A stretch of DNA of 64,000 bases from Prorocentrum cordatum (Eukaryota; Sar; Dinophyceae; Prorocentrales; Prorocentraceae), in the NCBI GenBank assembly GCA_963575745.1, contig CAUYUJ010012158.1, positions 254,501 to 318,500 on the forward strand, in the 5' to 3' direction. Positions 38,540 to 48,757 of this stretch are shown one piece after another. Below the pieces are notes generated by a model. It did not search any database, was not told the DNA's origin, and saw only the letters and a program-made list of their open reading frames with translations. Within the stretch, counting starts at the first letter, position 1. Each line of letters starts with the position of its first letter. The translations under genes and the position numbers were made by a program.

Positions 38540-41500
38540 GGGGTCGTCGATGCAGCGGGACACCGCTTGCCTGCGCCCGCCTCGCTCGATGCAGCGGGAC
38601 ACCGCTTGCCTGCGCCCGCCTCGCACCGAGGCAGGTGGCGCTCTCTGGCGGCGCGGGGTGGGGCTAATGGGGCTGCTGGATCCGATGCTCAGGTTCCTGG
38701 GCCAGCAGACCCGCGGGCGCCGCCTCCTGATGCTGGGTCGGGCTCGAAGGTCTTGGAGCCTTCTGCCCGTGTCGCTCGGCGGCCTGAGGCGGCCCGTCGG
38801 CCTGATGTATGGAAGCTGTGTACGGCCAACATCACCTCGTGGGGCATCGAGTGCGGGGACAAGGGTAAGGTCACGCGACGGCCCTTCCTGGAGCTCTGCG
38901 ACTCTGTGGATGCCGACATCTACGTTTTCCAAGAGCACCACCAGACGGAGCTACGTTTGGTGGACGTTCAGCAGGCGCTGGTCAAGGCTGGCATGGTCTC
39001 GCTCCTCGCTCCGGCTGCCCCCTCAGGTCGTTCAGAGGCTGGCACCACTGGAGGAGTTGGCATTGCGACTTCGAAGCTCTGGGGCCTCAAAGGACTCGAT
39101 GATTTGCCTGAGGGTATCGCGGTTCCTCCTGGATGTCGATTTCGTCTGGGGCTCTGGAGTGGGTTATGTACTGGAGGTGTTTTAGTCGGATCGGTCTACC
39201 TGCACACTGGAATCGGTTGCCGCGGTCAAAATCTTTCCCTGCTACATAGCATTGGGGAGGTCCTGAGGGCGTATGGCATGCCGTTTATTCTGGGTGGAGA
39301 TTTTCAGTTTTCAGCGGAGCAACTGGTCGAGTCTGGTTGGATTGGGGATCTTCAGGCTGAGGTGGTCTCTGACGTCTCGAATTGGACCTGTCAGTTGGGT
39401 ACCTCTCGGTCGTCCATCGATTACTTTGTCCTCTCCTCCTCGCTCAAGCAGTTTGTGGTGAGCTGCTCAGTTGCGACATGGTCTACCTGTACCAGACCGC
39501 ACCGCCCTGTGGTGTTGAGCATGTCTGGCCACCCGCGACAGGTGACAGTTCCCAGACTCAAGAAGCCGTCGGCGCTCCCTCTCCACCGCCCTGTTGGGTG
39601 CGACCCTCGCCCCCTGGAGTGGGATGACTTGCTTGATCAGCTTACCCAGGGGGATTGTACCAAGGACCGTTTGGATGCTGTCACTTCTCTGTGGGTTCAA
39701 AGAGCTGAGGTGGCGCTATCTCGTGTATTTCATGTTGATGGGGATCCACGGTACCGAGGCCGAGGAGGCCCCCCCAAGGTGGTGCAAGTCCCTTTGCTCG
39801 GCCCCCCAGCCTCCACTCATCCCAGGGCTATTGGGGAGGGCCGTATGTGGCGTGTCTTGGAAAGGCGACTCCAGGACATCGTATATCTCTGGCATGGGCC
39901 TGCGCCCACCTTGGGGGGGATAAAACAAGCGGGGAGCCTCTTGCGGAAGCTCGTGCACTACCAGTCCCCCTACACCGATTGCAAGCATTGGGCTTCTTGG
40001 AGAGTTCGGGTTCTGGCCGTCAACCCTGCCAACGTCTCGGAGCTCCAGGAGTTGATCTGGCAGGTCCGCAAGTGGGCCCTTCAGCACGAGCATCATGCGG
40101 CCTCTGAGCGGGCCCGAGCCTGGCGTGAGTGGGTTCAAGATGCTTTATCTGGGAGCGCTCGACTGGGCCACCGGTTCACCAAAGAGGTTCCCAAGTGGGC
40201 TGCATCTGGGCTCTCTTGTTTCTCGGGGCCGTCTGGTGAACCTCTGGGGATTGCTGCTGAAGCCGATCATCGGGCTCAAAAGTGGCATCAGCATTGGGGT
40301 GTCGGCCAAGCTTTCCCAGAGCCTGATTTTGACTGGTGCGATGACGAGCCAGAGCTGGAGGCCCCCACCCATGAGGAGCTCTTAGCCCTTACCAGGACCT
40401 ACAGCACGCACACGGCCATTGGAGTCTGTGGCCTGCATCCCCGTCATTGGTCCTTCCTTGACGACGGCGCTGTCGCGGTCTTCCTACGGATCTGGGTCGA
40501 GATGCAGCGCCTGGTTCACATTCCGAGGTGCTGGGCTCTGCTGCTTATTGCTCTTCTACCGAAGCCGCCGCCTGAAGGGGGAGATCGTCCTATTGGGATC
40601 TTCGCGACGCCTCTTCGGTTGTGGTCCCGTTGGGCCCGATGGAAAGTTGCTGGCCCCTGGGAAAAGGCCAACCCTCGGTTGTTCTGGTATGGTGACTCAG
40701 GGGCCTCATGTGACATTTGCGTTTGGAAGCAGAGTTTCAAGGCGGAGTTGGCCAGGGACCAGGGCAGAGCGGCAGGGACAACCCTGCTCGACCTGGTCAA
40801 AGCATACGAGCACGTGCCCCATCATGTTTTAGCTGCAGCTGCCCGTCGGCACAAGTTCCGAGGTAAGACCCTTCGCTTCCTGCTCGCATCATATTGCCTC
40901 GACAGAATGGTGCTCTTCCAGAACATCGCCACACAGGCGGTGGTGACGCACCGCACGATTGTCGCGGGCTGCAGCTGCGCGACTTCCCTGCTGCGTCTGG
41001 TGCTCTTGTCGCCAGTGGATGCCGTCTCTCTTCGCTTCGTGAATGTCGAGGTGGCGGTCGTGGTGGATGATCTGCAGTTGCAACGTATTGGCGAGGCGTG
41101 GGAAGTTGCCAGGGAACTCAAGGGGGCCGAGGACCTCTTGGCGGCTGAGCTTTCGCAGATCGGCTTGACCCTCTCCCTGCCCAAGAAGCACCAGGTGGTC
41201 ATCGGCCAAGGCATACGGAAGGTGTTTAGGAAAGTCAACCCGTCCTCGTCGAGGTTCCTCACACGCTCGGTTCGGAACCTGGGGCTGGACTTTGGCGGTG
41301 GAAATCGGCTTTCTCATTCGGTTCGTGCACAGCGGCTGGGCAGGATGGCGTCTCGGATCCCTCGGTATAAGCGGCTCGCGAAAGCTGGGGGCAAGACGAT
41401 CAAACTGGTGCAGACTGGCCTCAAGCCTGGTATGCTCTGGGCAGTGGGAGTTCACGGCATCAGCAACACGCACCTGCTGAGGGCGAGGCAGCTGGCGCGC

Positions 41501-43573
41501 GCGGGCATGGTCTACAGGCACACGGGCAGGTCGCTCTCATTGGACCTCATGCTTGCTGGGCCGCAGGTCGACCCCGCCTTCGAGTGCAACAGGAGCCCGA
41601 TCTTCCTCTGGCTGCAGGCGCTGTGGGACGGATGGGCCCCCAGAGCAGATATGGCGCGACTTCTGAGTGGAGCATGGGCACGCCTGTCTAGTGTTCCTGT
41701 GTCTCAAGTTTGGTCTGACATTCGCGGACCTGCTTCTGCGCTAGTTGCGACACTTTTGCGGTTGGGTTGGTCTGTATCTGACCCTTTTCATTGGAAGACC
41801 CACCGAGGTCCTCTCGCAATTGAACAGATTTCCCCGAAGGATGGAGGTAGGTTAGTTGATGAGGCCACCGAGCGGTGGGTGTGGCGACAGGTTCTCGCGA
41901 AGCATCCCTCGTGGGTCTCGCCCTGCCCTCATCCTCCTCTCGTGGAGCCCCTGAGGTCCCTCCTCCAGCCTCATTCTATCCGAGGCCCTGACTGGACCCC
42001 AAGGCATCAGGGTCTTCTGCGGTGCCTTTTTGCAGGAGGGTTCTGGTCGCAGGAGCGACTGTACGAGTCAGGTGGAGCCGTCAACCCGAGCTGCCTTGCC
42101 TGTCAGAGTGCTGGATCTACCTGGCACCGATTCTACGATTGCCCCCTGCATACTGAGTTTCGTCGGGATTACAGAGCTGGCAGTGCCATGGCTGGTCAAA
42201 TGCTTGACATGGCTCGTGCTGCTGCGGTGGATACCTTGCTTTTCACGCGCTTTCTTGTCCCTGACCCTGCTTGGCTCTTCCCGAGCCCCTGCCTCGAGGA
42301 GCGAGTCGTGTGGACGGTGCGGTCTCCCGACTTGCTGCTCGATATGCACGTGTTCGGTGATGGGTCGGGGAGGCACGGACGTTTCTCTCGCTTACGGCGC
42401 TGCGGATGGGGACTCTGTTCGCTTGACGACAGCAAGCGAGTGGTTGCTCGCCTCCATGGCCCTCTGCCCTGTCTCATTCAATCTGTGCCAGCGGCTGAGC
42501 TTTTCAGTTTCTTGATGGCGCTGCGCTATATGGGAGCTCAGATGAAGTTTTATACGGATTGCAAGCCACTCGTGGATGTCTGGCGCCAAGGTGTTGGAGC
42601 AGGCACCGCTGCGAGTGACCCGCTTGCCTTACTATGGAGGGAGGTTTGGAGGCTTGTGTCTGACCGTGGGGGTGAGTCGGTGGAGGTTTCTCACGTCAAA
42701 GCACATACTCCTGCCTCTGCCGTAGCAGAGGGACGGATTTCAGAATGGCAGAGGGTCGGCAATGCCCAAGCTGATCAGTCGGCTAAATGGGGTGCCGCCA
42801 TGCATAGAGATTCCCTCCAGCTGCGTTCTGCGCATGGCGCGTCGCGCAGCGCCATCCGCCTAGTTGCTCAGTTCTGTACCAGGCTGGTCGCTCGGATCGG
42901 CACGATCACGCCACGGGACGCTCAAGCGCAAATACTCGGCCGTGCCATAGGCACGATTGAGGGGGGACTCGGTCCCCCGAAGCCGCACTCGCGCTTCGAC
43001 CCTGCTGTGACGGTGGTTGCGCAAAGGTTCCGATGCATGGTGTGCCTTCGGTCAGCGAGGACACGCTCGGTGCTTCGCCAGCTTCGTTGTGACGACAGGA
43101 CCAGCTCCCACGCACTTCACCGCGCGGGGCCCTTCCTGTTCTGCTCTCTGTGCGGGGCTTTTTCGGAAAAGAAGAGCCAGGGTCTTTCGCAGGATTGCTT
43201 GCCGATGAATCGTAGGCAGGGTGTCCTCGTGAGAGACTCGAGGTACTACAGGCTGCGCAACCTCATGCGAGGCTGCCATCCGCTTCGGTCCCGCGAGTTC
43301 GTGGGCCCTCCGATTTTGCTGCGGAAGCGCAGGCTGCTCGAGTCGGCCGAACTGCCGCCTCTGCCTGCTCTCTCTCCTTCGGTCGGGACTGGGAGTGGGG
43401 GGGTGGGGGTGGGGTGGACGGGGCAGGTGTGCTCGCCGCCGCCCGCTTTCCAGGCCGATCTGGCCTTGTGGGACGGCCTTGCTGGCTTTCCCATTGCCAG
43501 CGTAGAGGAGGACGACGGCGACCCATCCCACGGTGCGTGGGATCGGGTCGAATGCGTCCCCTGCGCTGGCTAG
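38540..43573 (+). CDS. LINE-B ORF2: endonuclease / RT / zinc knuckle / RNase H
   Basis: Numbering from 38540: variable linker 1-88, APE-type endonuclease about 89-330 (LCTANITSWG; QEHH; GGDFQFS, with Gln where Asn is usual; SIDYFVLS; RPHRPV in place of S-D-H), RT about 680-950 (GDRPIGIFATP, LLDLVKAYEHV, VAGCSCATSLL, catalytic VVVDDL at 841-846), CCHC knuckle at 1185-1201, RNase H about 1270-1415 with the D-E-D-D residues (Asp1274 in GDGSG), then CMVC and CSLC pairs near 1500 and 1535. It is in +1 phase relative to ORF1 and has no ATG before the endonuclease. The linker contains a 39-bp tandem duplication (38548-38586 and 38587-38625) absent from LINE-A. Confidence 0.92.
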   Translation, partial: GVVDAAGHRLPAPASLDAAGHRLPAPASHRGRWRSLAARGGANGAAGSDAQVPGPADPRAPPPDAGSGSKVLEPSARVARRPEAARRPDVWKLCTANITSWGIECGDKGKVTRRPFLELCDSVDADIYVFQEHHQTELRLVDVQQALVKAGMVSLLAPAAPSGRSEAGTTGGVGIATSKLWGLKGLDDLPEGIAVPPGCRFRLGLWSGLCTGGVLVGSVYLHTGIGCRGQNLSLLHSIGEVLRAYGMPFILGGDFQFSAEQLVESGWIGDLQAEVVSDVSNWTCQLGTSRSSIDYFVLSSSLKQFVVSCSVATWSTCTRPHRPVVLSMSGHPRQVTVPRLKKPSALPLHRPVGCDPRPLEWDDLLDQLTQGDCTKDRLDAVTSLWVQRAEVALSRVFHVDGDPRYRGRGGPPKVVQVPLLGPPASTHPRAIGEGRMWRVLERRLQDIVYLWHGPAPTLGGIKQAGSLLRKLVHYQSPYTDCKHWASWRVRVLAVNPANVSELQELIWQVRKWALQHEHHAASERARAWREWVQDALSGSARLGHRFTKEVPKWAASGLSCFSGPSGEPLGIAAEADHRAQKWHQHWGVGQAFPEPDFDWCDDEPELEAPTHEELLALTRTYSTHTAIGVCGLHPRHWSFLDDGAVAVFLRIWVEMQRLVHIPRCWALLLIALLPKPPPEGGDRPIGIFATPLRLWSRWARWKVAGPWEKANPRLFWYGDSGASCDICVWKQSFKAELARDQGRAAGTTLLDLVKAYEHVPHHVLAAAARRHKFRGKTLRFLLASYCLDRMVLFQNIATQAVVTHRTIVAGCSCATSLLRLVLLSPVDAVSLRFVNVEVAVVVDDLQLQRIGEAWEVARELKGAEDLLAAELSQIGLTLSLPKKHQVVIGQGIRKVFRKVNPSSSRFLTRSVRNLGLDFGGGNRLSHSVRAQRLGRMASRIPRYKRLAKAGGKTIKLVQTGLKPGMLWAVGVHGISNTHLLRARQLARAGMVYRHTGRSLSLDLMLAGPQVDPAFECNRSPIFLWLQALWDGWAPRADMARLLSGAWARLSSVPVSQVWSDIRGPASALVATLLRLGWSVSDPFHWKTHRGPLAIEQISPKDGGRLVDEATERWVWRQVLAKHPSWVSPCPHPPLVEPLRSLLQPHSIRGPDWTPRHQGLLRCLFAGGFWSQERLYESGGAVNPSCLACQSAGSTWHRFYDCPLHTEFRRDYRAGSAMAGQMLDMARAAAVDTLLFTRFLVPDPAWLFPSPCLEERVVWTVRSPDLLLDMHVFGDGSGRHGRFSRLRRCGWGLCSLDDSKRVVARLHGPLPCLIQSVPAAELFSFLMALRYMGAQMKFYTDCKPLVDVWRQGVGAGTAASDPLALLWREVWRLVSDRGGESVEVSHVKAHTPASAVAEGRISEWQRVGNAQADQSAKWGAAMHRDSLQLRSAHGASRSAIRLVAQFCTRLVARIGTITPRDAQAQILGRAIGTIEGGLGPPKPHSRFDPAVTVVAQRFRCMVCLRSARTRSVLRQLRCDDRTSSHALHRAGPFLFCSLCGAFSEKKSQGLSQDCLPMNRRQGVLVRDSRYYRLRNLMRGCHPLRSREFVGPPILLRKRRLLESAELPPLPALSPSVGTGSGGVGVGWTGQVCSPPPAFQADLALWDGLAGFPIASVEEDDGDPSHGAWDRVECVPCAG

Positions 43574-43627
43574 AGGTTTTTCAAACGAAGGCTGGTTCGC
43601 TTGCGGTCAGTCTCTATCAGCAAAAAA

Positions 43628-43642
43628 CCCAGCAGCCCATCC
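43628..43642 (+). repeat. Target-site duplication of LINE-B, right
   Basis: CCCAGCAGCCCATCC follows the six-A tail and is identical to 37134-37148. Confidence 0.95.
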
Positions 43643-43689
43643 AGGAACGATGCCCAGGAGAGCTGCCCTTGTCGTGGGAGTGTGGCATC

Positions 43690-44260
43690 ATTTGGGTATA
43701 GGGGAGCTTCATCGAAGTAGAGGCCTTTTGGATGCCTCTGGGAGTCGCATGGTATGTCTCCCTGGGCGCTCTTGGTGGCCTCTTCGGGCGTCTTGGGGCC
43801 TCTCGGGGGCTTTTGGGAGCCGCTTGGGCCTTCGCGGGACCCTCTTGGGAGCCTCTTAGTTGCCTCTTGGGGACTTTCGGGTCCCGCTTGGCACCATCTT
43901 GGAGGACATCGATCGAAGAAGGGGGGGGTCCCCCATTAGGGCCCCCCTCTGGAACCCCGAAGGCCGCCCCTGGCGCCCTCTCTGAGACGCTCTGGTGCTC
44001 TCCTGGCCGCTCTTTCGGCTGTCTTGGACCCCTCTTGGGCCCCTCTTGAGCCATATTTGGAGCCATCTTGAGGCCTCAGAAGGCCATCGTAAGTGAAAGT
44101 ATGACAAGGAACAAAAACATGTGGTTCCCCGTGGGTTTTGGAAGGATTTGGGCCTCTTGGGGGCCTCCAGGGGGTTCTCCAAAGCCACTTGGGTTTCTGT
44201 TGGAGCTGTCTTGGGACCTCTTGGAGTACGCGCCGGTCGTTGAAAGTAGGTATTTTTGGA
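43690..44260. repeat. Degenerate CTCTTGGGAGCC-type short tandem repeats
   Basis: Runs such as GCCTCTTGGGG, TCTTGGGAGCC, TCTTGGACCCCTCTTGGG and GCCATCTTGAGGCC follow at irregular spacings of about 10-22 bp. The short ORFs here are artefacts of the repeat. A G8 run lies at 43921. Confidence 0.65.
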
Positions 44261-44354
44261 TTCACAGCTCCCGATCTGCTTCAAGCGCCTTCCTACCACG
44301 AGAGTGGTATAATTTTGCTGTGTTTTGTTATTCTCTGGGAAGGCCTGAACCCAA

Positions 44355-44419
44355 TCCTCTCCTCCTCCTCCTCCTCCTCCTCCTCCTCCTCCTCCTCCTC
44401 CTCCTCCTCCTCCTCCTCT
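44355..44419. repeat. (CTC)n microsatellite
   Basis: A near-perfect CTC/CCT tract of about 65 bp. It is opposite in strand to the GGA tracts elsewhere in the window. Confidence 0.97.
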
Positions 44420-44639
44420 ACTTCATGCTTTTACCCACTTCTTCCGACCGACGGGTAGCCCTGGAATCATACGGGGAGGCCCCCCGCCCCCGCGTCCTCT
44501 CCTCAAGGGGGGCAGAGCGCTGCCGGCGGCGAAAGACTTTTTCTCCTTCCCCCGTCAGCAGCGCAACCCCCAGCTGGCGCCCGTGGACTCCGCCACAGGC
44601 GCAGCCAAAAAGCATCGCCCCCGGGGCGTCTGAGGCGGC

Positions 44640-44790
44640 TGCCCCCGCTGCTCTGGCCGCGGCGGCTCTGGCGTTTTCGGCGAACGCGGCGGCGGCGGCT
44701 AGGGCTGCGTCGGCTGCACGGGCTGCGTGGGCTGCGTCGGCTGCAGCGGCTGCGTCGGCTCCGGAGCTGCGGCGCTTCAGGTTTTGCTGC
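44640..44790. repeat. GCTGCGTCGGCTGC-type Ala-coding repeats
   Basis: Short units GGCTGCGTCGGCTGCA, GGCTGCGTGGGCTGCG and similar repeat about five times. In the plus frame from 44068 they encode AARAASAARAAWAAS. No gene context was found. Confidence 0.7.
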
Positions 44791-44894
44791 CTGCTGTGAT
44801 TCGCGTGATGTCGAGACGTGGGGCGATCTTGGGCCGCTCGAGCATTTTTGATTCGTGGCGCCTATGTTTTTTGTATGGGAGATCTTTTGTTAAA

Positions 44895-45059
44895 CACCTG
44901 TTATTAGACACATCCTGAGCGACGTCGCGCTTTCTTGAGCTATCTCGGAGGCCCTGGAACCCTCTTGGAGCCATCTTGTAATATCTTGGGCGCTCTGACC
45001 AGTCGCCGCCACCCCCCGTCCAGACCAACGGGTAGGGGGTACGGGTAGGTGTCAAGACA
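44895..45059. repeat. Short TCTTGG-type block and spacer
   Basis: GAGCTATCTCGGAGGCCC, CTCTTGGAGCCATCTTG and ATCTTGGGCGCTCTG continue the style of 43690-44260. They grade into the start of the satellite. Confidence 0.5.
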
Positions 45060-47225
45060 CCCATCCGCCCGCATGCCATCTAGCTCACTCCCACCAGCCC
45101 TCCCTACACACGAGCAACACCCGAGCCTGAGCATGTTCAGCGGTCATCGTTGGATGGACAGCTACTGGGAACCAAAGCCGACCCCAGGTGCGCGACGTTT
45201 GGGCGAGGTGTGCCACGCGTGCCAGGGGCGCCACGCGCGCCAGGCACCCCTGGGGCCCGAGCGTGCCAGGCACGCCTGGTGCGCCAGATGGGCCACGTGC
45301 TCTGAGTGCGCCGTGCCGCACACTTCAGCCGCGCCAGGTGTGCCGCATTTGGGGCATGTGCAGAGTGCGTCAGGTGCGCCTGCGCACGTGACAGCACAAA
45401 TCGGGAAACATGTCGGCCCCCCCATCCTTGTGACATGTCGAAAACCGATGCCCATCATTGTGTCTGCTGGGCCTGCGCACAGCAGGCCACGCGCCACCAC
45501 CCCCGCCGTCCCTGTCAAAAACCACTTGACAGTGATCGCGGGATGGCCGCGCATGATCCAGATTTAGCCGCGAGATGCATTTTGTATGGTTTTTTGTCAG
45601 GGATGGTAGCCCTGCGCGCAGCAGGGACTATGCTGACACCCCCGCCGTCCTTGTCGAAAACAATACGATGTGCTCGCGGGCCTCAAGAACATGACTCAAG
45701 ACTTTGCCCCAACATGCACTTTGCATTAACTTTTCAGAGGGATGGTGTGGGGGGGCCGCATCGGGTTGGCCGCGCATGGGTGGGCATGGTGTCGGCATGG
45801 TGCCTGATTGGCCCCCGGTCGCCTGGGGGAGGGGGTGTATATCAATAAGGAACAGTGATCAAGCTTCCTCAGCGCTAATTCTCACCCACCCTCCCACTAA
45901 CTAAGGAGCAGTCGAGTATCAGCATGGGTGTGGGCCGCCATCGACACCCGTCGGGGGACAATGCAGACGCCAGCCAGGTGCGCGACCCCCGCGAGATGCA
46001 CCGCGCGTGCCATGGCACCCCATCGTCCCTTTATAAAAAACAATGCGAAGGGATCGTGGGGCTCCTGCGCATGATCGTTACCGGAAAGTATATTTCGTAT
46101 TGTTTTTGACAGGGATGGGTTCTGCGCGCAGCCCGCAATATGCCGGCACCCCCCCCTCGTTTTGGTCAACAGACAATGCTACGTGATTGCTTTGTGCCCG
46201 CGCATGACCAGATTTTGCCGCAACGTGCGTTTTTAGTCAGGCATGGTTGGGGATTGCTTGCATTGCATGCAGCAGGAAATATGCTGGCCCCCGCCTTCCT
46301 GGTCAAAAAACAATGCAAAGTGATCGCGGGGCGCCCGCGTATGATCCTGATTTCGGTGCAGCGTGCACGTTGCCTTGTTTGTTGCAAGGGATGGTTGGGG
46401 GTGTTGTCATTGCACACCGCAGGCAATATGCTGCCCCCCACGCCGTCCCTATCAAAAATCAATGCACAATGATCGCTGTGCGTCCGCACATGATCCTGAT
46501 TTTGGTCCCAGTGCAGTTCATATTGTAGTTTGCAAGGGGTGGTGGGGTGGTGTCGTCATGGTCGGGTTTGTCGCCGGTCGGGTGGGCGAGGGTGCGTATT
46601 TCAATAAGGGGCAGTGATCAAGTTCCCAGCGGGAACGCCGCAAGCTGTTTCGCTCACTCCCACCCGCCCTCCCACCCGCACAGGCAGGGGCCGCTATCGA
46701 CAGACGACGGCCAGGTGCGCGACGCCCGCGAGGTGCGCTGCACATGCAGTGTGCGCCACGCACACTTGGTGCGCCAAATTGGGCACCCATCAGGCAATAT
46801 GCCGCCCCCCCGCCGCAGCCCCTGGAAAAATGCACTTGGTATTCTTGTTGGCAAGGGACGGTGGAGCTACAGACAGCCGGCAATATGCCGACCCCCCCGC
46901 CGTCCCTGTCAAAAACCGATTGACATGAATTCGCGGTGGTCCGCACATGATTCTGATTTTGGTACAGCTTGCATTGTTTTTGGCAGGGGATGGTGGGGGG
47001 TGTTGGCATTGCAAGCAGCAGGCAATATGCTGCCCCCCCCCGCCGTCCCTGTCGAAAAACACTGCACAGTGATCGCGGTGGTCCGCACATGATCCTGATT
47101 TTGGTGCGAGGAGTGCTTTTGTACTGTTTTTGCAAGGTACGGTTATGGCGGGTGTTGGCAGTGTCCCAGGTTTGTCGCCCGTCAGGTGGGGGACGGGGTG
47201 CTCATGAACCAGGAGCAGTGATGAA
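45060..47225. repeat. Higher-order satellite: three blocks of ~140-bp monomers
   Basis: Each block starts with a header (CTCACCCACCCTCCCACTAA type, then a CATCG and CCAGGTGCGCGAC stretch with GTGCGCCA repeats). It continues with monomers containing GCAATATGC, CCGCCGTCCCTGTCAAAAA, ACAATGCACAGTGATCGCGG, CGCACATGATCCTGATTTTG and GCAAGGGATGG. It ends in a footer (GTGCGTATTTCAATAAGG, then GCAGTGATCAAG). Blocks cover roughly 45060-45850, 45860-46625 and 46630-47225. Monomer centres are near 45518, 45655, 46035, 46165, 46300, 46450, 46908 and 47050. Confidence 0.8.
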
Positions 47226-47284
47226 TTTTCCCCGAAGAGGAAGAAGGGGGCCAGAAGGTTTCGATCCCGGACCCCTCCTAGAAG

Positions 47285-47520
47285 TCCATCCTGGCAGGCT
47301 CAATTTCGATCCGATCGACCCGATTCGATATCGGACCTTGCCGGCCCGATTCGATTCGATCCAGATTTTCGGACGACCCGATGCGGCCAGATGCTTAGCA
47401 TGGCGCTGTTATGCATCCTGGTGCCGCCGAGTGGGCTCGATTCCGACTCCGAGCCGATGCGGTTGATTCGATGCACATCCCGCTCCGATCCGATCTCCCG
47501 GTTCGATGCTGGCTGGTTGT
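47285..47520. repeat. GATTCGATCC-rich dispersed repeat, copy 2
   Basis: The landmarks are in the same order as at 35414-35600. It follows the satellite footer directly. Confidence 0.75.
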
Positions 47521-47607
47521 CCCTACCTGGTTTGCTTCTCACCCTGGAGGCCGAAACCAACAGGAATTTTCACGCGCAATTTACTCCCATCCCCACGAGC
47601 AGTGAAC

Positions 47608-47745
47608 ATGTCTGTCTCTATGCGATCGCGGTCTGGATACCCAGGCGCGACTCCATGGACGCGCGATCATACGCACGCGTTGCTTTGGGGGCTCGCGGGG
47701 CAAGCCCGCTCTGTTTCCGCGGGGTCGCGGCCGAGGAGTCCAGAT
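47608..47745 (+). repeat. Exon-like segment with inverted partner at 48758-48905
   Basis: The plus strand reads AIAVWIPRRDSMDARSYARV and later FRGVAAEES. The minus strand of 48758-48905 reads LAVWIPGRDPADARSHGYV and later LGVAAQGLAGEAAD. DNA and protein similarity both persist, so this is either a duplicated exon or a dispersed repeat. No family was recognised. Confidence 0.55.
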
Positions 47746-48757
47746 TGCGAGTCCGTGCAGATTTACATGTCTCCTGCCCGCGAGCCCTCGCGGCGGCGCG
47801 GCAGGTGCAGTCGGGGTCTGCCGCGGCTGACCAAATTGCTTTGCCGCCACCGCCGCTGCCGTCGCCGCCGCCGCCCCAGCCGAGGTCTCCGTCGCCGTGG
47901 TCGTGGTGGCGGTTGGTGGTGGTCCAGGGGTCTCCAAGGGGCCTCTGGCCGTCCCCTGGGGCGTCTGGAGGCCCTGGGAGTCCTCTTTTGGAGCCGAAGT
48001 CGTGGCCGCCGTCGCCACCATCGCCGCCGCCGTCGACGGCGCCGCCGCCGTTGGCTGCACCCGGACTGGAACCTCTAGCCCACCGCCACCGCCGCCTTGG
48101 CCGCCTTCGCTTTGTTGTCGTCGCCGCCGCCATCGTCCTCCTCGCTTCGTCAGGAAGGAAAGGCGTCCTACGGGAAATCTCACCCCAGGGGGCTTTCCCC
48201 AGGACCAGCTTGTTACCCCGAGCATTGAGCCGTTCTTTGACGGTCCCGGAGCCAGTGGGGGGCCCGAAGGGGACCGAAGGCGTCGAAGATTTTCCAGGAG
48301 CCGCTTCCTTTCTGCTGATTGTTCCTCATGTCTCCGTCTTTACAGGCCCCCTGACTGGCATCGCTCCATCCAGGTGCCGATCTCGAGGATCCCCATGGCT
48401 TCTGAGGGCAGATCCTTGGGATCGTCATCGCCTTGGGAGTGTCGATCTTTGATACAGGGATGAGCTTTGGAGCCGGGTGGGTTGGCCCAGTATCGGTTCT
48501 GGCCAGCAGGAAGGGGGACAGGTTCGAGGTTCTGGGTTCGAGAAGGTTTTTTGCCATCTCGGTCTCTAGGGGCCGTTTATCGGACCACCAAACCAAAAAC
48601 GGATCCGGGATGAAAAGCTGCACCAGATGGACCCCGGGTGGGGTCCAGGGAACGATTTTTGAGCGGATGTGGTTTTCTCCCCCATTGACAGAGCTTCTCG
48701 GGGCGCAGCCAGCTCAGACACCTTGTCGTTGGCGAAGAACGTATCCGTATCCGCGGC
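47746..48757. other. No recognisable gene; GCC/GTC-rich first half
   Basis: From 47830 to 48140 the sequence is rich in CCGCCG, GTCGCC and GGTGG triplets. The rest is mixed and open in several frames without identifiable motifs. Confidence 0.45.

Larger units (their letters stand above)
37149..43627 (+). mobile_element. LINE-B: full-length SL-headed non-LTR retrotransposon
   Basis: The first base after the TSD is the first base of the spliced leader, so the whole trans-spliced RNA was copied. The order is SL, relict SL, leader to 37299, ORF1 (37300-38538), ORF2 (to 43573), a ~50-nt 3' UTR and a six-A tail (43622-43627). Both ORFs are uninterrupted. It faces away from LINE-A across a 3.2-kb spacer, making a giant inverted repeat. 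No promoter could be recognised. Confidence 0.96.

Noticed and set aside
44040-44075. CTTGAGCCATATTTGGAGCC as an inverted spliced leader
   Set aside because: It departs from the leader in the centre and lacks the CCGTAGCC end. It is part of the TCTTGG-type repeat array.
47250-47280. tRNA-like B-box (GGTTTCGATCCC) suggesting a tRNA or tRNA-derived SINE
   Set aside because: No matching A-box at the right distance and no cloverleaf could be formed. The GATCC word is common in the neighbouring repeat.
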